Assembly: GCA_028554645.1 (NCBI GenBank)
Contig: JAQOOI010000063.1
Span: 1-64,000 of the forward strand
DNA: 64,000 bases
Direction: 5' to 3'
Source: Omphalotus guepiniiformis
Taxonomy: Eukaryota > Basidiomycota > Agaricomycetes > Agaricales > Omphalotaceae
Part shown: in pieces, positions 44,431 to 57,300 of the stretch
Layout: each line of letters begins with the position of its first letter
How positions within the stretch are numbered: the first letter of the stretch is position 1
Position numbers and translations under genes: made by a program
The notes under the pieces: generated by a model
What the model was told of the DNA's origin: nothing
Database searches by the model: none
What the model saw: the letters and a program-made list of their open reading frames with translations, nothing else

Positions 44431-45483
44431 TTAGTACGGTTTGAACCGCCGAGAAGCTTTCAACTTCTCCACCTTCGCCTTGTCCAATTCCCAATTCTTC
44501 TTCAATTCTAATAAATCTATAACAGAGCATTAGTATACTGAATTACCCGAAAATGTTTGTTTTGAGGAAAAAGACATACGATTCCTTTGCATCTCCGCCT
44601 TCTGAAAAGCATAAAACGAGTTCTTTTCCTTTTCCTTCTTCTTCTTTCTCCCCCTCTCACTAGACTCTCCACTCGCTTGAAATTTCTTCGTCGCAACAGC
44701 AACACCACCACCCAGCGTCTGTCCGTACGCTCCTCCTCTCGTGACAAGCGTGAACCCATCCTCGTCAACGATAGCCTCACCCTTCTTATACTTGGACTTT
44801 TGCTTCGTCTTCGCTAGTTCGAATTCGTATAGTCTCACCGAAGAATCCGCATGCTCCCGCACGGAATCTAGTGGTGGCCGGAGAGTGTCGTAGAGCGCAG
44901 TGTAATGTGCGAACCCGGATGGTTCCTCGGGTGAATTGGGCCATGGACGGGGTTTTGTGTGTGATTTAGATAATAATTTATCGAGAGAAGAAGAGTCTAG
45001 AAAGACGACGTGGGCTGTTTGACCTGTTTTTCGTATCTTTCGTAGAGGTTGAGATGGTAGAGGAACGACCTTTGGAGCCTGCATCTTCTCCTTCCTTTTT
45101 GCTAATTTCCTCCTTTTGCGTGGTTGATCTTCATCATCACCAGCAGCATCACCATCTTCTTCCCCATTATCCACATCCTCGCCTTCCTCATCTTCACTCT
45201 CACTATCATCTTCAGCAGCAGCAGCAGCATCCTCCGCACCATCCAGATCAAACAAAACCCTTTCAACAGTCCCATAAGGCTTGAGAAATAAAATCAGGTC
45301 GCGCTCTGTGGCGTCTGGCGGTACATTCGCCATGAACAGTGTCCGGCCGTTAGGCCATATGTTACTAGAAGTAGAAGCCTTTTTGGAAGAGGCATGAGCC
45401 CTGGTGTAGATATAGTGTGTAGAAGAGCTTGAATAGGATACAGGAAGGACAGTGAACCCGTTCACGGAAAAGGGCACAGACAT
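44431..45483 (-). CDS. RRP7: ribosomal RNA processing protein 7
   Basis: Rrp7 is a nucleolar factor of the small-subunit processome needed for 18S rRNA maturation and 40S assembly. The ATG at 45483 gives MSVPFSVNGFTVLPV. An RRM-like N-terminal domain (GRTLFMANVPPDATERDLIL, FLKPYGTVERVLFD) is interrupted by an acidic low-complexity loop (EDDSESEDEEGEDVDNGEED) and a basic stretch. After AHVVFLDSSSLDKLL, the C-terminal Rrp7 domain includes DEDGFTLVTRGG, NSFYAFQKAEMQRN and, after one 63-bp intron (44517-44579), LLELKKNWELDKAKVEKLKA ending RRFKPY. About 329 residues, close to the family's size. DEDGFTLVTRGG and the extreme C-terminus identify the family well. Confidence 0.92.
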
Positions 45484-46577
45484 TTTTTTTCTCTGCGCTT
45501 CGCGGTGCAAAACGAAGCTGCTGAATTCCCGATCTGGAAAATTGTTATTTGGGTTGGTACCTTTTGACAAACAGCGATCTGAAGATGCGCAGCTTGAACA
45601 CTTCCTCAGTTCCTGGCACGCACACTTTACCTCTCCACTAAACCTTTTAGCAATGAACGTATTGTAGTCACGCAAACATCCTTCAAGGCGAATTTGGCAA
45701 TAGAACTGAGGAATGCAAGTTATATTCTTTTACTATGTCTTCGAAACAAAAATAATAATTCACGAATCACGATGAAAACCAGGAAAGCGTTCACAGAGAG
45801 ATATTTGCGTGAGAGGACAGGAGACGGGATAAAGAAAAAAGGGGGAGGGAGAAACAAAAACCGTAATTTGCACTAGAAAAGGAGGATGACGACGAAAGAG
45901 GAGAGAGGAGAGAGAAGACACGGCCCGAAGATTAGGAGACAAATCAAACAACAAAACAAAAAGCTAGCGATTTCGATACTAGGAGAGAGGTAACACGACA
46001 GGAAAACGACGGAACTCGAAAAGAGGAAGTGTGGACAGGAAGTTATGAAAATAGTTGATATCTCTGTACATGGGATATCAGAACAAGTAGTATGATGAAA
46101 TGATGAGAATGCTGATCATGCACCAGAGTTTGGGCGCAGAAGAGTGGTTTGATCATAGTATTAATCCGCAACGAGAAAGAGGGGGATTCAAAGGAAAGAA
46201 GGGGGTGCACATGCGTAACCCACAAACGATGCAGGACTACCAGAAAAATGATCCGGAAACAAGTAGCGCGAGGTGGATGAGGCGTGAACATGAACGAGAA
46301 CATACAAAGCCGAAGACCAAACCCAGAATCGAACCGCACAGAGACGTGAACGTAATCCAAAAACCACTGATATACACAAATATAGATCATCGCTTCAAGA
46401 GACTCAAGAGACCCATGCTGAGGGCCAGACACAGAATAATAAGACCGTGGTTATTTCAACACCCCTCTTACAACCAAGCGATTGGGTGCCCGTTCATTGC
46501 GACGCCACGGCTTGGATGCCCAAGCGCGTTTGGAAATGAACAGATTCCGCAATACCCTCCAAGCGCTCTACAAGCCT
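45484..46577. other. intergenic region between NGR1-like 3' end and RRP7
   Basis: It probably contains the RRP7 promoter and the 3' untranslated region of the NGR1-like gene. Purine-rich stretches (about 45770-46030) are present. Open frames on the plus strand at 46100-46714 overlap the end of the NGR1-like coding region and have no recognisable content. Confidence 0.5.
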
Positions 46578-49500
46578 TCATGAGCGACTGGAGCTCACAT
46601 CGTCCGGCTCAGGAATCCTATGGTCTGCACGCATGTCAACGGTTTGATGATTCGCACCACCAAAGCTCGAATTGGACGAGTCCCCCAAGTCAAGACTTGC
46701 AAGAGTCCCATTGAGGTCGTGCATCGCATCGAAAGAGTCGTGTACAGCATTTGAGCGAGCGTGAGCAGCCGCGTTCCCAAGAGAGCTAGAGAGCGACGAA
46801 TGCGGCTGACCCGAAGTCGGCCTCGAGATGGGAATTGGTATTGGATTCTTGTTCACAGGAGACGTCCCCAACCCCCCTTGATAGTTCGCATAGCGTCCTC
46901 CACTTGGTGGCCGGGTTGACGTAGGTGAGATTTTGGCCGTGTTGGTCCCGGTGCTGACCCCAGAAATATTCTCAACCTTCACACCGTTCACGTTCATGAT
47001 CAGGGGTAGATCCTCAGAAGATCCGTAAGCTCCGAAGCCTTGCATGTATGCTTTGCTGGGGCGCGACAGTCCCTCGGTCGAAGCCGAACGTCCTCCATAC
47101 GAACCCCTGCGCTTTAGGTCAGGAGAACCATCGGTGTTCGAGCTAGTTGTATACACTCCATTGGGATCGGGAGAAAAAGGAGAAAACGTGGTCAACCGTG
47201 TAGGAATAGATGATGCTATATCCTGGTGGTTGAGCTGTCCTTGGAGGTGCTGATGGGGAAGGTGCTGACCCGAGAAACTATGCCCGTGGACTTTGAAAGT
47301 TCCTTCATATGAGGAAGATCCCACGAGGTCCTCTCTAGACGCCAAATGCGCCGAACGAAGCTTATCTTCAGCATATAGCCCAGCAGTAGGTGGAGTATTG
47401 ACGAACATCCTGTCCAATGCAGCTCCATTATTGCCGTTGGCGGCACTGAGTCCCACGCTACCGGCGTTGAGAGGATTAGAGTGGGGTGCAAGGGGGAAGG
47501 AAGAGTCCAGATAGCCCTGCAAGCTGAGCTTCTGCAAAAGCTGCAGAGCCTGCTCTTGCGTAAGCTGCCCTGCTTCTCTCCCATGATGAGACGACATCTG
47601 CACAGAGATAGGGTATTGGCCGTGGCTTTGCAGTGCAGCAGCCTGGGCGGCTTGAGCGGCGGCCTGGGCAGCTTTATCTACAACAAAGTTTCAGCCACAA
47701 CTTTGTACTAAAAGCGAAGGACCCACATTGACTACGACCCCAACTCAACCGTATCCTACTACCGCCAATGGGGAAACCTTGCATCTTCTCGATGGCACGT
47801 TCCGCATCGGCCTTGCGCACGAATTGCACAAAACCACAATGCTTGCCGACAGGAACCTTCACCTAAAAACAGGTTCAGTAGATGCTCAGAAAATATCGTT
47901 TAAGCCTACACCTACATAATGGATGTCTCCAAACGGAGCGAAAAACGTCCTCAATGTTTCTTCCTGAATTAACGGGCTCAGACCTCCAACAAAGACAGTC
48001 GTGTTATACGGGTCCGTTGAAGTTAGCTGCTCTCCATTCGGGCCAATCAAGTTCCCTAAAATCGCGCGCGCTTGAGCATGGTGTTTCCACGATTCCTCGG
48101 ATATCAGGTATCGTGGTCCGCCATTCACGGTGCCTACGGCGGGGTTGTAGTCCATGGGAAGCTGAGCCCGAGACGGATCCTGCTGGACGAATTGAGTATT
48201 CACAGAGGCAGACCCCGCAGATTGGCCGGCATGACTAGGCTCGTTGGAGTAAAGTTGAGCTAGGACATTGCCGGACATTCCGTTTAATACATCTTCCTTC
48301 GAGTTGAAGGCGTTCGACGCGAGGCTGTTGCTCGAACCAGTGCCAGAGCTTGCAGTGCCCAGCGAAGACAAGGACGCAGAGGTAGAGGCAGTTGTAGCAA
48401 GAGAGGAGGCGGAGTTTGAAGTTGATGTAGAGGACGTCGAATTTGGGTTAGAAACAGGGGTGGAAGCAGATGATGAGGCGATTGGGGCAGAAACACTCTT
48501 AGGTTGTGTGGAGCCAGGCAAAGGTAAGGCAATCGTAACAGGATCCCCGCCAGGATGCAAACTGCTCGGAGATGCAGCGGTAAGCTGCTGGAGCTGCGCT
48601 ATGTCTTGAGGGGTAACGTTCGGTGGAGGTTTGAACTTTGCGGTGGCAGGTGAGATTCGCACTGTGAAAAGAGGTCAATATATGCGCATTTTTACATCCA
48701 CCATAGACATACTTGGGCGAGACAGACAGTAAAGACCGTGCATTTCAATCAGAGCACGCTGTTGATCTGCTTCATCGGTAAATCTACAAAAAGGTGAGCA
48801 TTAACAAGTACAGATATGGCGGGTTTGCCCGCTCACCTTACGAAACCATATCCTCGAGAAACACCCGTGATGGGATCGAGCATGATCTTGGCACTCTTGC
48901 AGCTAAGGAACGGGCGGATGAACTTGGGTTCACGATCATTGCGGAGACCCAATACGGGATTGCGAAAGACAGCTACCAAATCAGAGTTCGATGTCTCAGG
49001 GGCGAGATCGCCAACGAAGATGCTGTACTCTTTCGGATACTGCGGCTGCATCGCGCCTGCACCCATACCGACTCCTGAAAAACCGGTTATTGCAGTCGGA
49101 GACACGAAAGAGGATGAGACTGGGGTGGAAGTCGTGGATGGAACGGTGGCGGAAGCCCAACTAAGTACAAACGGCTTAGTGGAGTTCGGCATAGTAGATG
49201 CAGCGCCAGCGGCGGGATTGTTCATTTGAGCGAGGATAGAGGCGGCATGCGCTGGTGAAGGGAACGTGAGAAAACAATAGCCTGGATTGTTGGCTTGCTG
49301 ACCCGTAGCTGGGTCAGGCGCTGGATGGGGCACTTTGACATTCACTGGATCCCAGCCCATTAGAGCACAGACTTGTTTCGCGTATTCCTCGTCCATCCAC
49401 GGTTCAAGGTCGCCCCAACAGAGCGTAGAGCGAGCAGAGAGTGTGTCTCGTGCGCTACTTCCGCTAGAAGGACGGAGAATTTGGGCCTCTCGCTCACTGA

Positions 49501-49918
49501 AAGAAGTAGATATCGCAGGAGGAGGAGAAGAAAATATTGTATTCGGCGAGATCTGAGAAGTAAGCGGCGAGGGCCCAGCGTGTCGTTGACTGGGTTGATG
49601 GTGGTGATGGAATGAGGAGCCTCCAACTAGTCCCAATCCCGTGCCCGCGTTGCTTGTCAAGGTGCCGGCGGCAATGTGTCTGTTTGGTCCTGTCGCCCCG
49701 ACTCCCTCCCAATGCTGCTGCTCAGCCATCCCCCTGCTACTAGCGTAGATGGGGTATCCTCCTCCTCCATGCATCACAGATGATCCTCGTCGATCCATAT
49801 GCGAAAACCCATTCGTCCTATGTTCTTCAACACCAATCCCGACACCATACCCATTTCCATTCCGCAAAATATCGAGACCAGGTGGGTACTCGGATTCGTG
49901 CGCGTCACTGCGAGGCAT
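46578..49918 (-). CDS. Ngr1/Nam8-type RNA-binding protein with three RRMs
   Basis: The start chosen is the ATG at 49918 (MPRSDAHESEYPPG). Exons are 49918-48837, 48783-48713, 48661-47916, 47862-47727 and 47677-46578, all with GT..AG sites, giving about 1044 residues. RRM1 opens with TLCWGDLEPWMDEEY. RRM2 has YSIFVGDLAPETSNSDLV and SRGYGFVRFTDEADQQRAL, split by the first intron. RRM3 has NTTVFVGGLSPLIQEETLR and KHCGFVQFVRKADAERAI and ends RIRLSWGRSQ. Between them are long Ser/Thr/Ala-rich linkers. The C-terminal tail is Gln/Ser-rich. This order is that of yeast Ngr1/Nam8 and animal TIA-1-like or SECp43 proteins, which control mRNA decay or splice-site choice. Close Ngr1 homologues bind mRNA in the cytoplasm; which role applies here is not visible. 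RRM2 carries an extra 20-residue insert (see findings). Confidence 0.88.
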
Positions 49919-52878
49919 GACAGTTCCAAGCCTTGAGTAAGAAGTGATAAGTGTCGCGAAGTCAATGACTGGATGGCCAGATGAATTATGTATGGATCGT
50001 GAAGGGCTCGAATGCTTGCGTGAAGTATGAAAGAATATGAGTCGACTAGATAGCTGGATGAAGAGCAAACAGAACAGGTAGTTGGAAAACTTTTTTTATC
50101 GGAAAAAGTTATAGAATATTGTCGAGGAGGAATAGGTTTATAGAGATAATGAGTTTTAAGAAAACTGGATCGACAATGCAACTGAAAAAGTGATGAGAGC
50201 GAAACAAGCAGCAAAAATTGGATGCAAGCGACGACGACAGATAACAACCGAAAGAGAGAAAAATTGGAGTGAGATGATGGATAAACAGGAGAGTTTTCGG
50301 CGCCAAAAGACAGACAAAAAGCCTGGGTGCAATGTCAGACCAGCCGTACGCGCGTACGGTTGGACTGAAATGATAGCTGAGAGGAAAAGATAACGCGAAG
50401 CGTCAGAGAAAAGTAGGACGAGGCAAGAAGCAGAAAGGAAGAGCTGAAACCAGGTCCTCTGTTATATGGGACAAGTCTAAACCAGACCAAGTCAGCCTTC
50501 GGTCACAGCCGCAAGAAAAAGAGGGGTTTCAAATTAGCGGAGTGTCGGGAAAACAAATACGATTTGTTCTGATATGTCATGATCCTCTGCGGAGCTTCCT
50601 GCTTTTGGGAAAGGGTCTCCAGATTCTGCGTTGCGCATCGGATCTCTGAATCCATTGGGACAGATTGGGACCCGACGCACAATAAGTTGCGCATGTGTCC
50701 AGTCCTTATTTATTCAAGGGTGCATGCGGGTGCTTCCACAACTACACTGGATTTACCTGGAATTACCTGGAATTATTTGCTGAAACGTCTACGAAAACCC
50801 TGGTGACGCTAGCTGTTAACTTGAAGGTTCCCCTTCTACGAGTTCCAGGCACTCACAGCTCCTCTCTGTCAAATCTTGGCACCATACGGTCAAAAGCAGA
50901 AAACCCGAGAGTATATGTCCTTATCAGGACCATGCTATCCTTCTGAGTCGAACAATGCCTTGAATATCATCGTTGAATATTCGCATCATAACTCATATGG
51001 AATTGCGCAGTGCTATGGCAGCAGAAGTGGACCTAACTGGACACGGTGGCCAAATAGCTCCTATCTCCGTTGTGGCTATAGATAATCGTTGGAACCTGCA
51101 ATCATTCGGCGCCTTTTCGAATCCCAAGTGTGTAACTTGACAGCGTTGAGTATACTTATCATTATAAATCATTATAATTACGTTGTAGGTCCCTGTAGGT
51201 CCAGTGGCTGTGCACCTTCTTTTATTACCTTTGGACAAGTTTGGGTTGCTGTTGTCCCTGACAGCGATGCATATACTTGTACTGAAGACTCTGTAATTAT
51301 TCCTCGTTCATTCATTCATTGCAAGTGGTCGCTAGTCTTTGAAGGCTGTACCGTTTGGCCGACGCGAAAGCTGCTACTCGTTTCTTTGCGATCGCATGAT
51401 CCTATTGTCCGTTCGTGACAACTCCGCTCGATGACTCTCACTGTGCTTAGCCTTGACTCGAGCTAAGAAAGCTGCTTTTGGCGGACAATGGACGAACTAC
51501 ATAAGTGAGTCCGAAACAGCTTCGTTGATGTCCCTTTCTATAGCAACCTTTTCACTCCCTTTAGGCTAGAGAACATTTCAGTTCTCGCCATTGTGGCTCA
51601 ATAAGTGCGCTTACCGCATGAGTTTCACGGGGAGCGTATTACCTCCGTCTATTGTGCGCACTCGACAAGGTCCGGTTCTGAACCCGAATCCATACACTCT
51701 CTCTGACCGTGGAATGCCAGTTCTGTCTTAGCCAAGTATGTCAATTTCTGTCGTCGAACAAGACTACTTCATCGATCTTATCTCATCTTCACAACAGTTC
51801 ATCTCACTCCTAGTAGCGTAAGCTCCTTGAATTAACTCAAAGCTTGTCTCGGAGCGAGTTCCGTTGCATTATACTGTAGCAAGTCCTCCGTTAGAGTCGG
51901 AGAGTCAAGATGTATACTTATACATTGAGCAAAGGACAGCCACTAGCGTTAACGAGCGTCCATCTCTAGCTGCACACCCTGGTTCTCTTTGGCCTCCATT
52001 CCTTCTGCACGTTCGTTGTCAGCCCTAGTCAGATTTGCCGGAACCACCGCGCGTAATCAATAACGGGCAAGTTATATGCTCCTTCTGATTCGTTCCCAAG
52101 ATGTCAACAGAAATGGCGTTCTTGAAGCTCAGACTTTAGTGCGTCCGTCATGCTCCTTTTGGAGGGACAATGGAAATCTGCTTTCATGCAGCGCAATTGC
52201 ACAGCGGCAGGAATTGTTGATTCGTTTACCGGTTCATCAACTTGCAGGGTCGTGATGCTAGTATTCGGGTATTGGATACTTCTATCGGACGAAGCACGAC
52301 TTTCTGTTGTTGACTTGGTTGCCTTGGTCCTTCCCTTCGTCACGACTCATTAACAGGATCTTGACCGGTCATTTCTGGAACTGTAAATTCACACCTCTCC
52401 ACGCTTTCCATGTGAGAAAGAGACTGGTTCTCGGACCCGTGATTGGCCGCCGCAATCGGGTGTGTAGGTTGCCCCAGGTTCAAGGTTGGTCCAGGCTATG
52501 TAGCAAGATTGCAATGGTGTATGCTCTATAGACAATGGGCCCAGGATAAAGCCGCCACGTCAAGTTTATCTTGATGGGACCGAGTTCCTTCCTTCCTGAT
52601 TCTGTAAGTACGTACTTCGTCATTACAATGAACATTATTAGGAGCTGATCAATCTATCGCAACGATGGGGCGGACGGGCACATATGTATAAGAACTAAGA
52701 CCCGGAAGCGTTTTGGTGCAGCATTGTGACCAGGGCAGGACGAGGACGGGTCCGAGTTGACTTTCATCAGCGAACTATCTGAATCTGATTTGCATCAAGA
52801 CTGTTTGCCCTCAGTGTATCTTGCTTCACTATCGTTCCTCTGTTGCTTCTCATCTACACGAGGACTTTTGTCGCAAGC
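49919..52878. other. NGR1-like 5' region and unassigned sequence
   Basis: Up to about 50450 this is probably the promoter and leader of the NGR1-like gene. From 50580 to 52870 several short frames and intron-like signals occur, for example an ATG at 51488 (MDELHK) before GTGAGT, and YLYIEQRTATSVNERPS near 51911. I could not join them into a gene or recognise any of them. Confidence 0.35.
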
Positions 52879-53383
52879 ATGAATACTGAGTTCAAAGATC
52901 AGGAGTTTCGTCGAATGCTAGTCAGTCGCAACTTCTTCGTCTTTATGTTCACTTTTCACCTCGATGGGTAGACGTACTCCCGATTTTCATCGGGCATCCC
53001 ATTTCTAGCTTGAAGGCACGAACCCAGAGGAAGCAAGATACGTCTGCAAGTCGGGAATCTGAATCCATGCAATGAATACCCTGTTGACTGTACTTGTATA
53101 GTACCTGCAATTCGTGAAGTACTATTTCGTTTGTAATGCTTTGGCCCAGCAGTCAGGTAGTGGTCAGTTACACAAGTTTGATTGCTATATAGATAAGTGT
53201 GTCGTGATTTTACATCCAGCCCCTAGCGACTCTGAGCCACACTATCAAGATATGCCTTTACCGGTTTTGACACCGGAGACTAGAATCCCGGTGTCTTCAT
53301 CAATCGTTGCATTCGTTGGAATCTACAGGCCTAAGAACCCACATGCCCAAGATTCATCTTCTTTGAACACTGCTTTAACTTGA
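52879..53383 (+). CDS. small hypothetical gene, tentative
   Basis: A possible three-exon model: MNTEFKDQEFRRML (52879-52920), an intron from GTCAGT to TCTAG (52921-53008), LEGTNPEEARY (53009-53041), an intron from GTCTGC to TATAG (53042-53101), then YLQFVKYYFVCNALAQQ and a longer frame ending at 53383. All three exons are in phase. The donors are not the usual GTRAGT, and I recognise no family, so this may be wrong. Confidence 0.3.
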
Positions 53384-54374
53384 AAGTATCTGAGAGGGTC
53401 TACGCACCTGACGTTTGGGTCCGGCGGCATCGTAACTTTCAATATTCTCCAGAGTTCTCCAACATTGATAACCCGCCGGCTTATTTTTGATACGACGCTT
53501 CAACTTCACACCTGTGAACTCCAAAATTTCACATATGTATGGTATGTACCCGGCCTGCTCGGTCTCCACAATGTTCTTCACGCCCGGGATCTTAATGACT
53601 TCTTACGCTTCCCTGAGAATTGGTCCTGATCTTGATAACTTGAAAAGTGCTTCTGGTATGGATTTGTGGGGCCCCTCAGCTATGTTTGGTCACTTTCCGC
53701 CGTAATTTCCGTGAATGACAGAACCTGCTAAACCTCAGGTGCTAAAATCGGTTAGCATTCTGATTACTTATCATGAAGATGACAGAACTGGCGGCGGCTT
53801 TCGCAAGCAACATTTACGGTGGCGTTCCCTAAGGACGGGTATACGAGATTCTTATTAAAATATTAGAGTTGTTAGAGTTGACGTTGAGCAGTACTAATAG
53901 TTCATACTTTTGAAATTTCAGTTTTCTTCACGAACCATTCCAATTTCCTGCAGTGGGAGCGAGAATCGACTCAGAAGAGAAACTTTACACACCCACCATC
54001 TAGGGACCGAATTTCTTCTTCAAGCGCTCTTCCAACGCTTCAGAATCAGAGAGACCCCGAAAACATAAAGATGGAAGTGGGAGGGTTTCAAGACGTTCCA
54101 GTCCAAAAAACTGACTCACTGCAGCTTATGATCCCGTCAAAGTGTGTCCGATTTGGCGATACGCGACGATTACATAAGCCTCATTCAGGTGAGCCATCTC
54201 AATCTTGCCGGCTTTGAAAACTCTCTTTTCTCGACGGTCTCTTGGGGTTGTTGTGGACAGCGAGCTTCGTCTTCTTATTTCAATTTTCTTCCTTCTAATA
54301 ACGTCAAACACGACATTATACACGAGTTCTGCCGGTTTTGATTGATACACACAGGTTCTGTGTGGCCAGCGACG
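53384..54374. other. spacer upstream of the Ras-GAP gene
   Basis: A minus-strand frame (53581-53375) with ILEFTGVKLKRRIKNKPAGY looks coding in composition but has no recognisable domain or confirmed start. The remaining 600 bp would hold the promoter of the Ras-GAP gene. I see no clear TATA box. Confidence 0.35.
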
Positions 54375-57300
54375 ATGCCTCGTCGACCTTCAGCGGCCGC
54401 TGGGTTGGCAAGTAATGCCAATCCATCCAGCAGCTCTATACAGAACCGCTCACACAAGAGCAGTGACTCGCATTCGCATCACCATATTTTCGGGCAGTCT
54501 CAATCGGCGTCCTCTTTGAATCACGGAGCACCTACTACACCACAGCAGAAAATTGTTCAAGTTTTAGTGAACAGGCTGAAGAATAAGGTGAAGAGCCAGT
54601 AATCTTTGTTTCGCGTACAAAATACTGATGCGAGGGCCCAGTTACCGTGCAATTCGGGCGTGCCTCTCGACCGGCTTGAAGAAGATAATGCTATACAACA
54701 AGCCGTCGATGCCTTGGTCAATTTGGCGCATGAATCGCTGGATATGATAGGATTTGCTTTGGGAGAGTTGCTGGAGAAGTTGACGAAGGTACCGCGGTCC
54801 ACCGTTTTTCCTAGAATGTCACCCATTTATTGTTTTTCAGAACCAAGATATCAATGAAATGCCCTCCCTCGAAGTCCTGCAATCTCAACTCTTTCTTCTC
54901 AAAGTGCTCTCTGTAGCAATGGCCTCTCGATGGAGCCGGAGTAATCCTCGCCCGAGCTCACGCATGAGCACTCGCGCGCCTGACGATGCCAAACGAAACC
55001 AGGGGTCCTCATCTATCCGTTCCCCAACTCCCAGTACTTGGTCTGATCCTGCTCCACTTGAGGAAGCTTGCGCCAAATACGTCCTGAGCGTTATGATCTT
55101 GTTTCTACGACAAACAGCTCTACCGGAGCCTTCGCTTATGATGTCGACTCGGTTCAACGACATTGAATTCCGTGACTATGAAAACGCCGAGGCAGCTACA
55201 GCTATCTTATCTAACGTTCGAAGTGTTGGGACAACAATTTCTAGCAACCGCCTTCCTGACCTTCAGCGTCACGAACTTCGCCCTCGGCCGTCGTCCAGTT
55301 CCTTCAATTCCGACGGGCAAATGAGTTCAAACTCGTACGCTCTAATCTCTGACAGGAATGCCATCTACGAGAAGACGCACATGTCCTCGGTCAAGACATC
55401 TCACATGCTTAACCAGCACATCCTGAGATATGCAGGAAGGATTATCATGTATATATCTGCTTCTAATTGGAAAGTGGTGTTCCAACGATTGAGGACTAAA
55501 ATACATTTTCTGGCTGCGCATACGGATGAAAGCGCTGATACGACGGATTTGCTCGTGCTCGGTCATAGCGTTCTGGACAGGCAAAGGGTCTTGCAAGTTT
55601 TCAACGGTGCGTTGAATGCATTTAACTTTTGTGATCGAGGACTGACTGTGTGTCATTGATATAGAGCTTTCTTCGCTGCTTGTTAATATGGGCTTAGAAT
55701 CCCACAAAGCCATCTCCAGTCCTCTTCGAGCTGCTATTTGGAGCTGGATTGAAGATTTTCCGGCTGAGTTCAGTGAAGCCGTCAGGTCACGCGGGAAGAT
55801 GGATGGAGCTCCTGGCGTTTTTGACCTAATTTACAACAAGGCCGTAGGAGCAGAGCATATTTTCTGGCCCACTCTGATGACGGTAATGTGCATCACGGCT
55901 GAGAGGACTCCAGCGGACTTACAGTCTCTGTACTCTGGTCGCTTGAGCCACAAATCGGCGAGGTTCTTTGAGGAAATGCTACGGCATCCGGATTTCAATA
56001 CTAGGATTGGAGAGGTTGCGCTTGCCTGTGGAGCCGATCTTTGTCGCGCAGCAATGAACATCAAGCCGGGAGAAGACGAAATACCGTTGCAGATGATCGC
56101 ATTCGATGTCGCTCATGAAATGAGGGTATAGCACGTTTTTATGCGTCTTGTCATGGTCGACTCATTGTTCTGTTCAGATTAATATATGGAACCCTGCTCG
56201 CAAATCTTTCTGGGAATACTACGAGGAAATCAATATTGCACTGTTTGCCGAGGCCCTAGTGTGTTCCTATCGTTTTCTACCCCCAGAAGAAGGTCTTGGT
56301 TTCTTTGCAGCGTGCTTAGAGCCTGAACGGTCAGATGCGGTCAAGACATGCGCTGTCCGTGGTTGTCTAACTTTAGCTCAAGAGGTACTATTCTGTCTGC
56401 ATCCTCATTACTTCACGTTGTTCATCGTTGGCTAGGCTTCGCGCTTCAGCTGGCAAAAGCCACTCGACCCCTTAGACAAGCTAATTGCCCCTCGTCTTCG
56501 AGAGATATTCAAGGTATAGTCGTGATTTTTGAAACCGAAAGCAGCTACTAAAGATCTTCTATTATAGGCTGCCAGCACACGGCGAGCAGAAGTCGACCAC
56601 TATGGCAATGCTAAGAAGAGTGCATCGCGGCCTAAGGCGAAGAAGATTAATCCACAGCCGTTGAGCGACCGTGAAGTTCTTCTGTTGGCTATACTTTCCC
56701 TCTGGCGGCATCGTCCGACATTCTTCCTGACTGATATGAGCGAACGTGACGCCATAGTGTGGGCTAATCATGTCAGTAAACTCTGGGAATCGCCTCTCGA
56801 TAGTTCAGTCAAGGTTTCTGTGGCTACGACAACTTTGATAGAAGCTGAGCTTTCGTTCATGCTCACTCCTGACGATCCGTTCTTTGAACCGTGTTGTCAG
56901 TGGATGATGCATCTGTAAATATATTCAATTATGCGTTGATTGAACATAAAATCACTATTTTTTTTTCTTTTTCAGGTCTCAGACCCTGGCCAGTGTCGTG
57001 ACCAGTCTGCTCTATGCTCGAACTGAACTGGAGAGTCAGCGTCTATGGACCGGGTTGACGCTCCAGCTGTTAGAGCTCTATTTGAAGAAAACTGATGTAG
57101 GCTGCTGTACCGTTCACTTGATGGATATTCCTTGATTTACTCTATTTTACAGGCTCCGCGCATCCGAGAGATCCAACGAAGTCCTGCTCGCGTCCCGATT
57201 TTCACGCTCACTGAAATTGCGTTGCTAGTATCTTTACCATCTTCGGACAGTGGAGTATCTCATCTGGCTGCTCAAGGCCTTCGGTTACTTTCTCAAGCTG

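Noticed and set aside
46100..46714. 204-codon plus-strand frame
   Set aside because: It overlaps the 3' end of the NGR1-like coding sequence antisense. Its composition (many His, Pro, Arg) is typical of antisense reading.
51488..51610. MDELHK plus LENISVLAIVAQ, resembling the start of a DEAH-box splicing helicase
   Set aside because: After the first two possible exons nothing further of that family follows, and the next frames are interrupted by stops.
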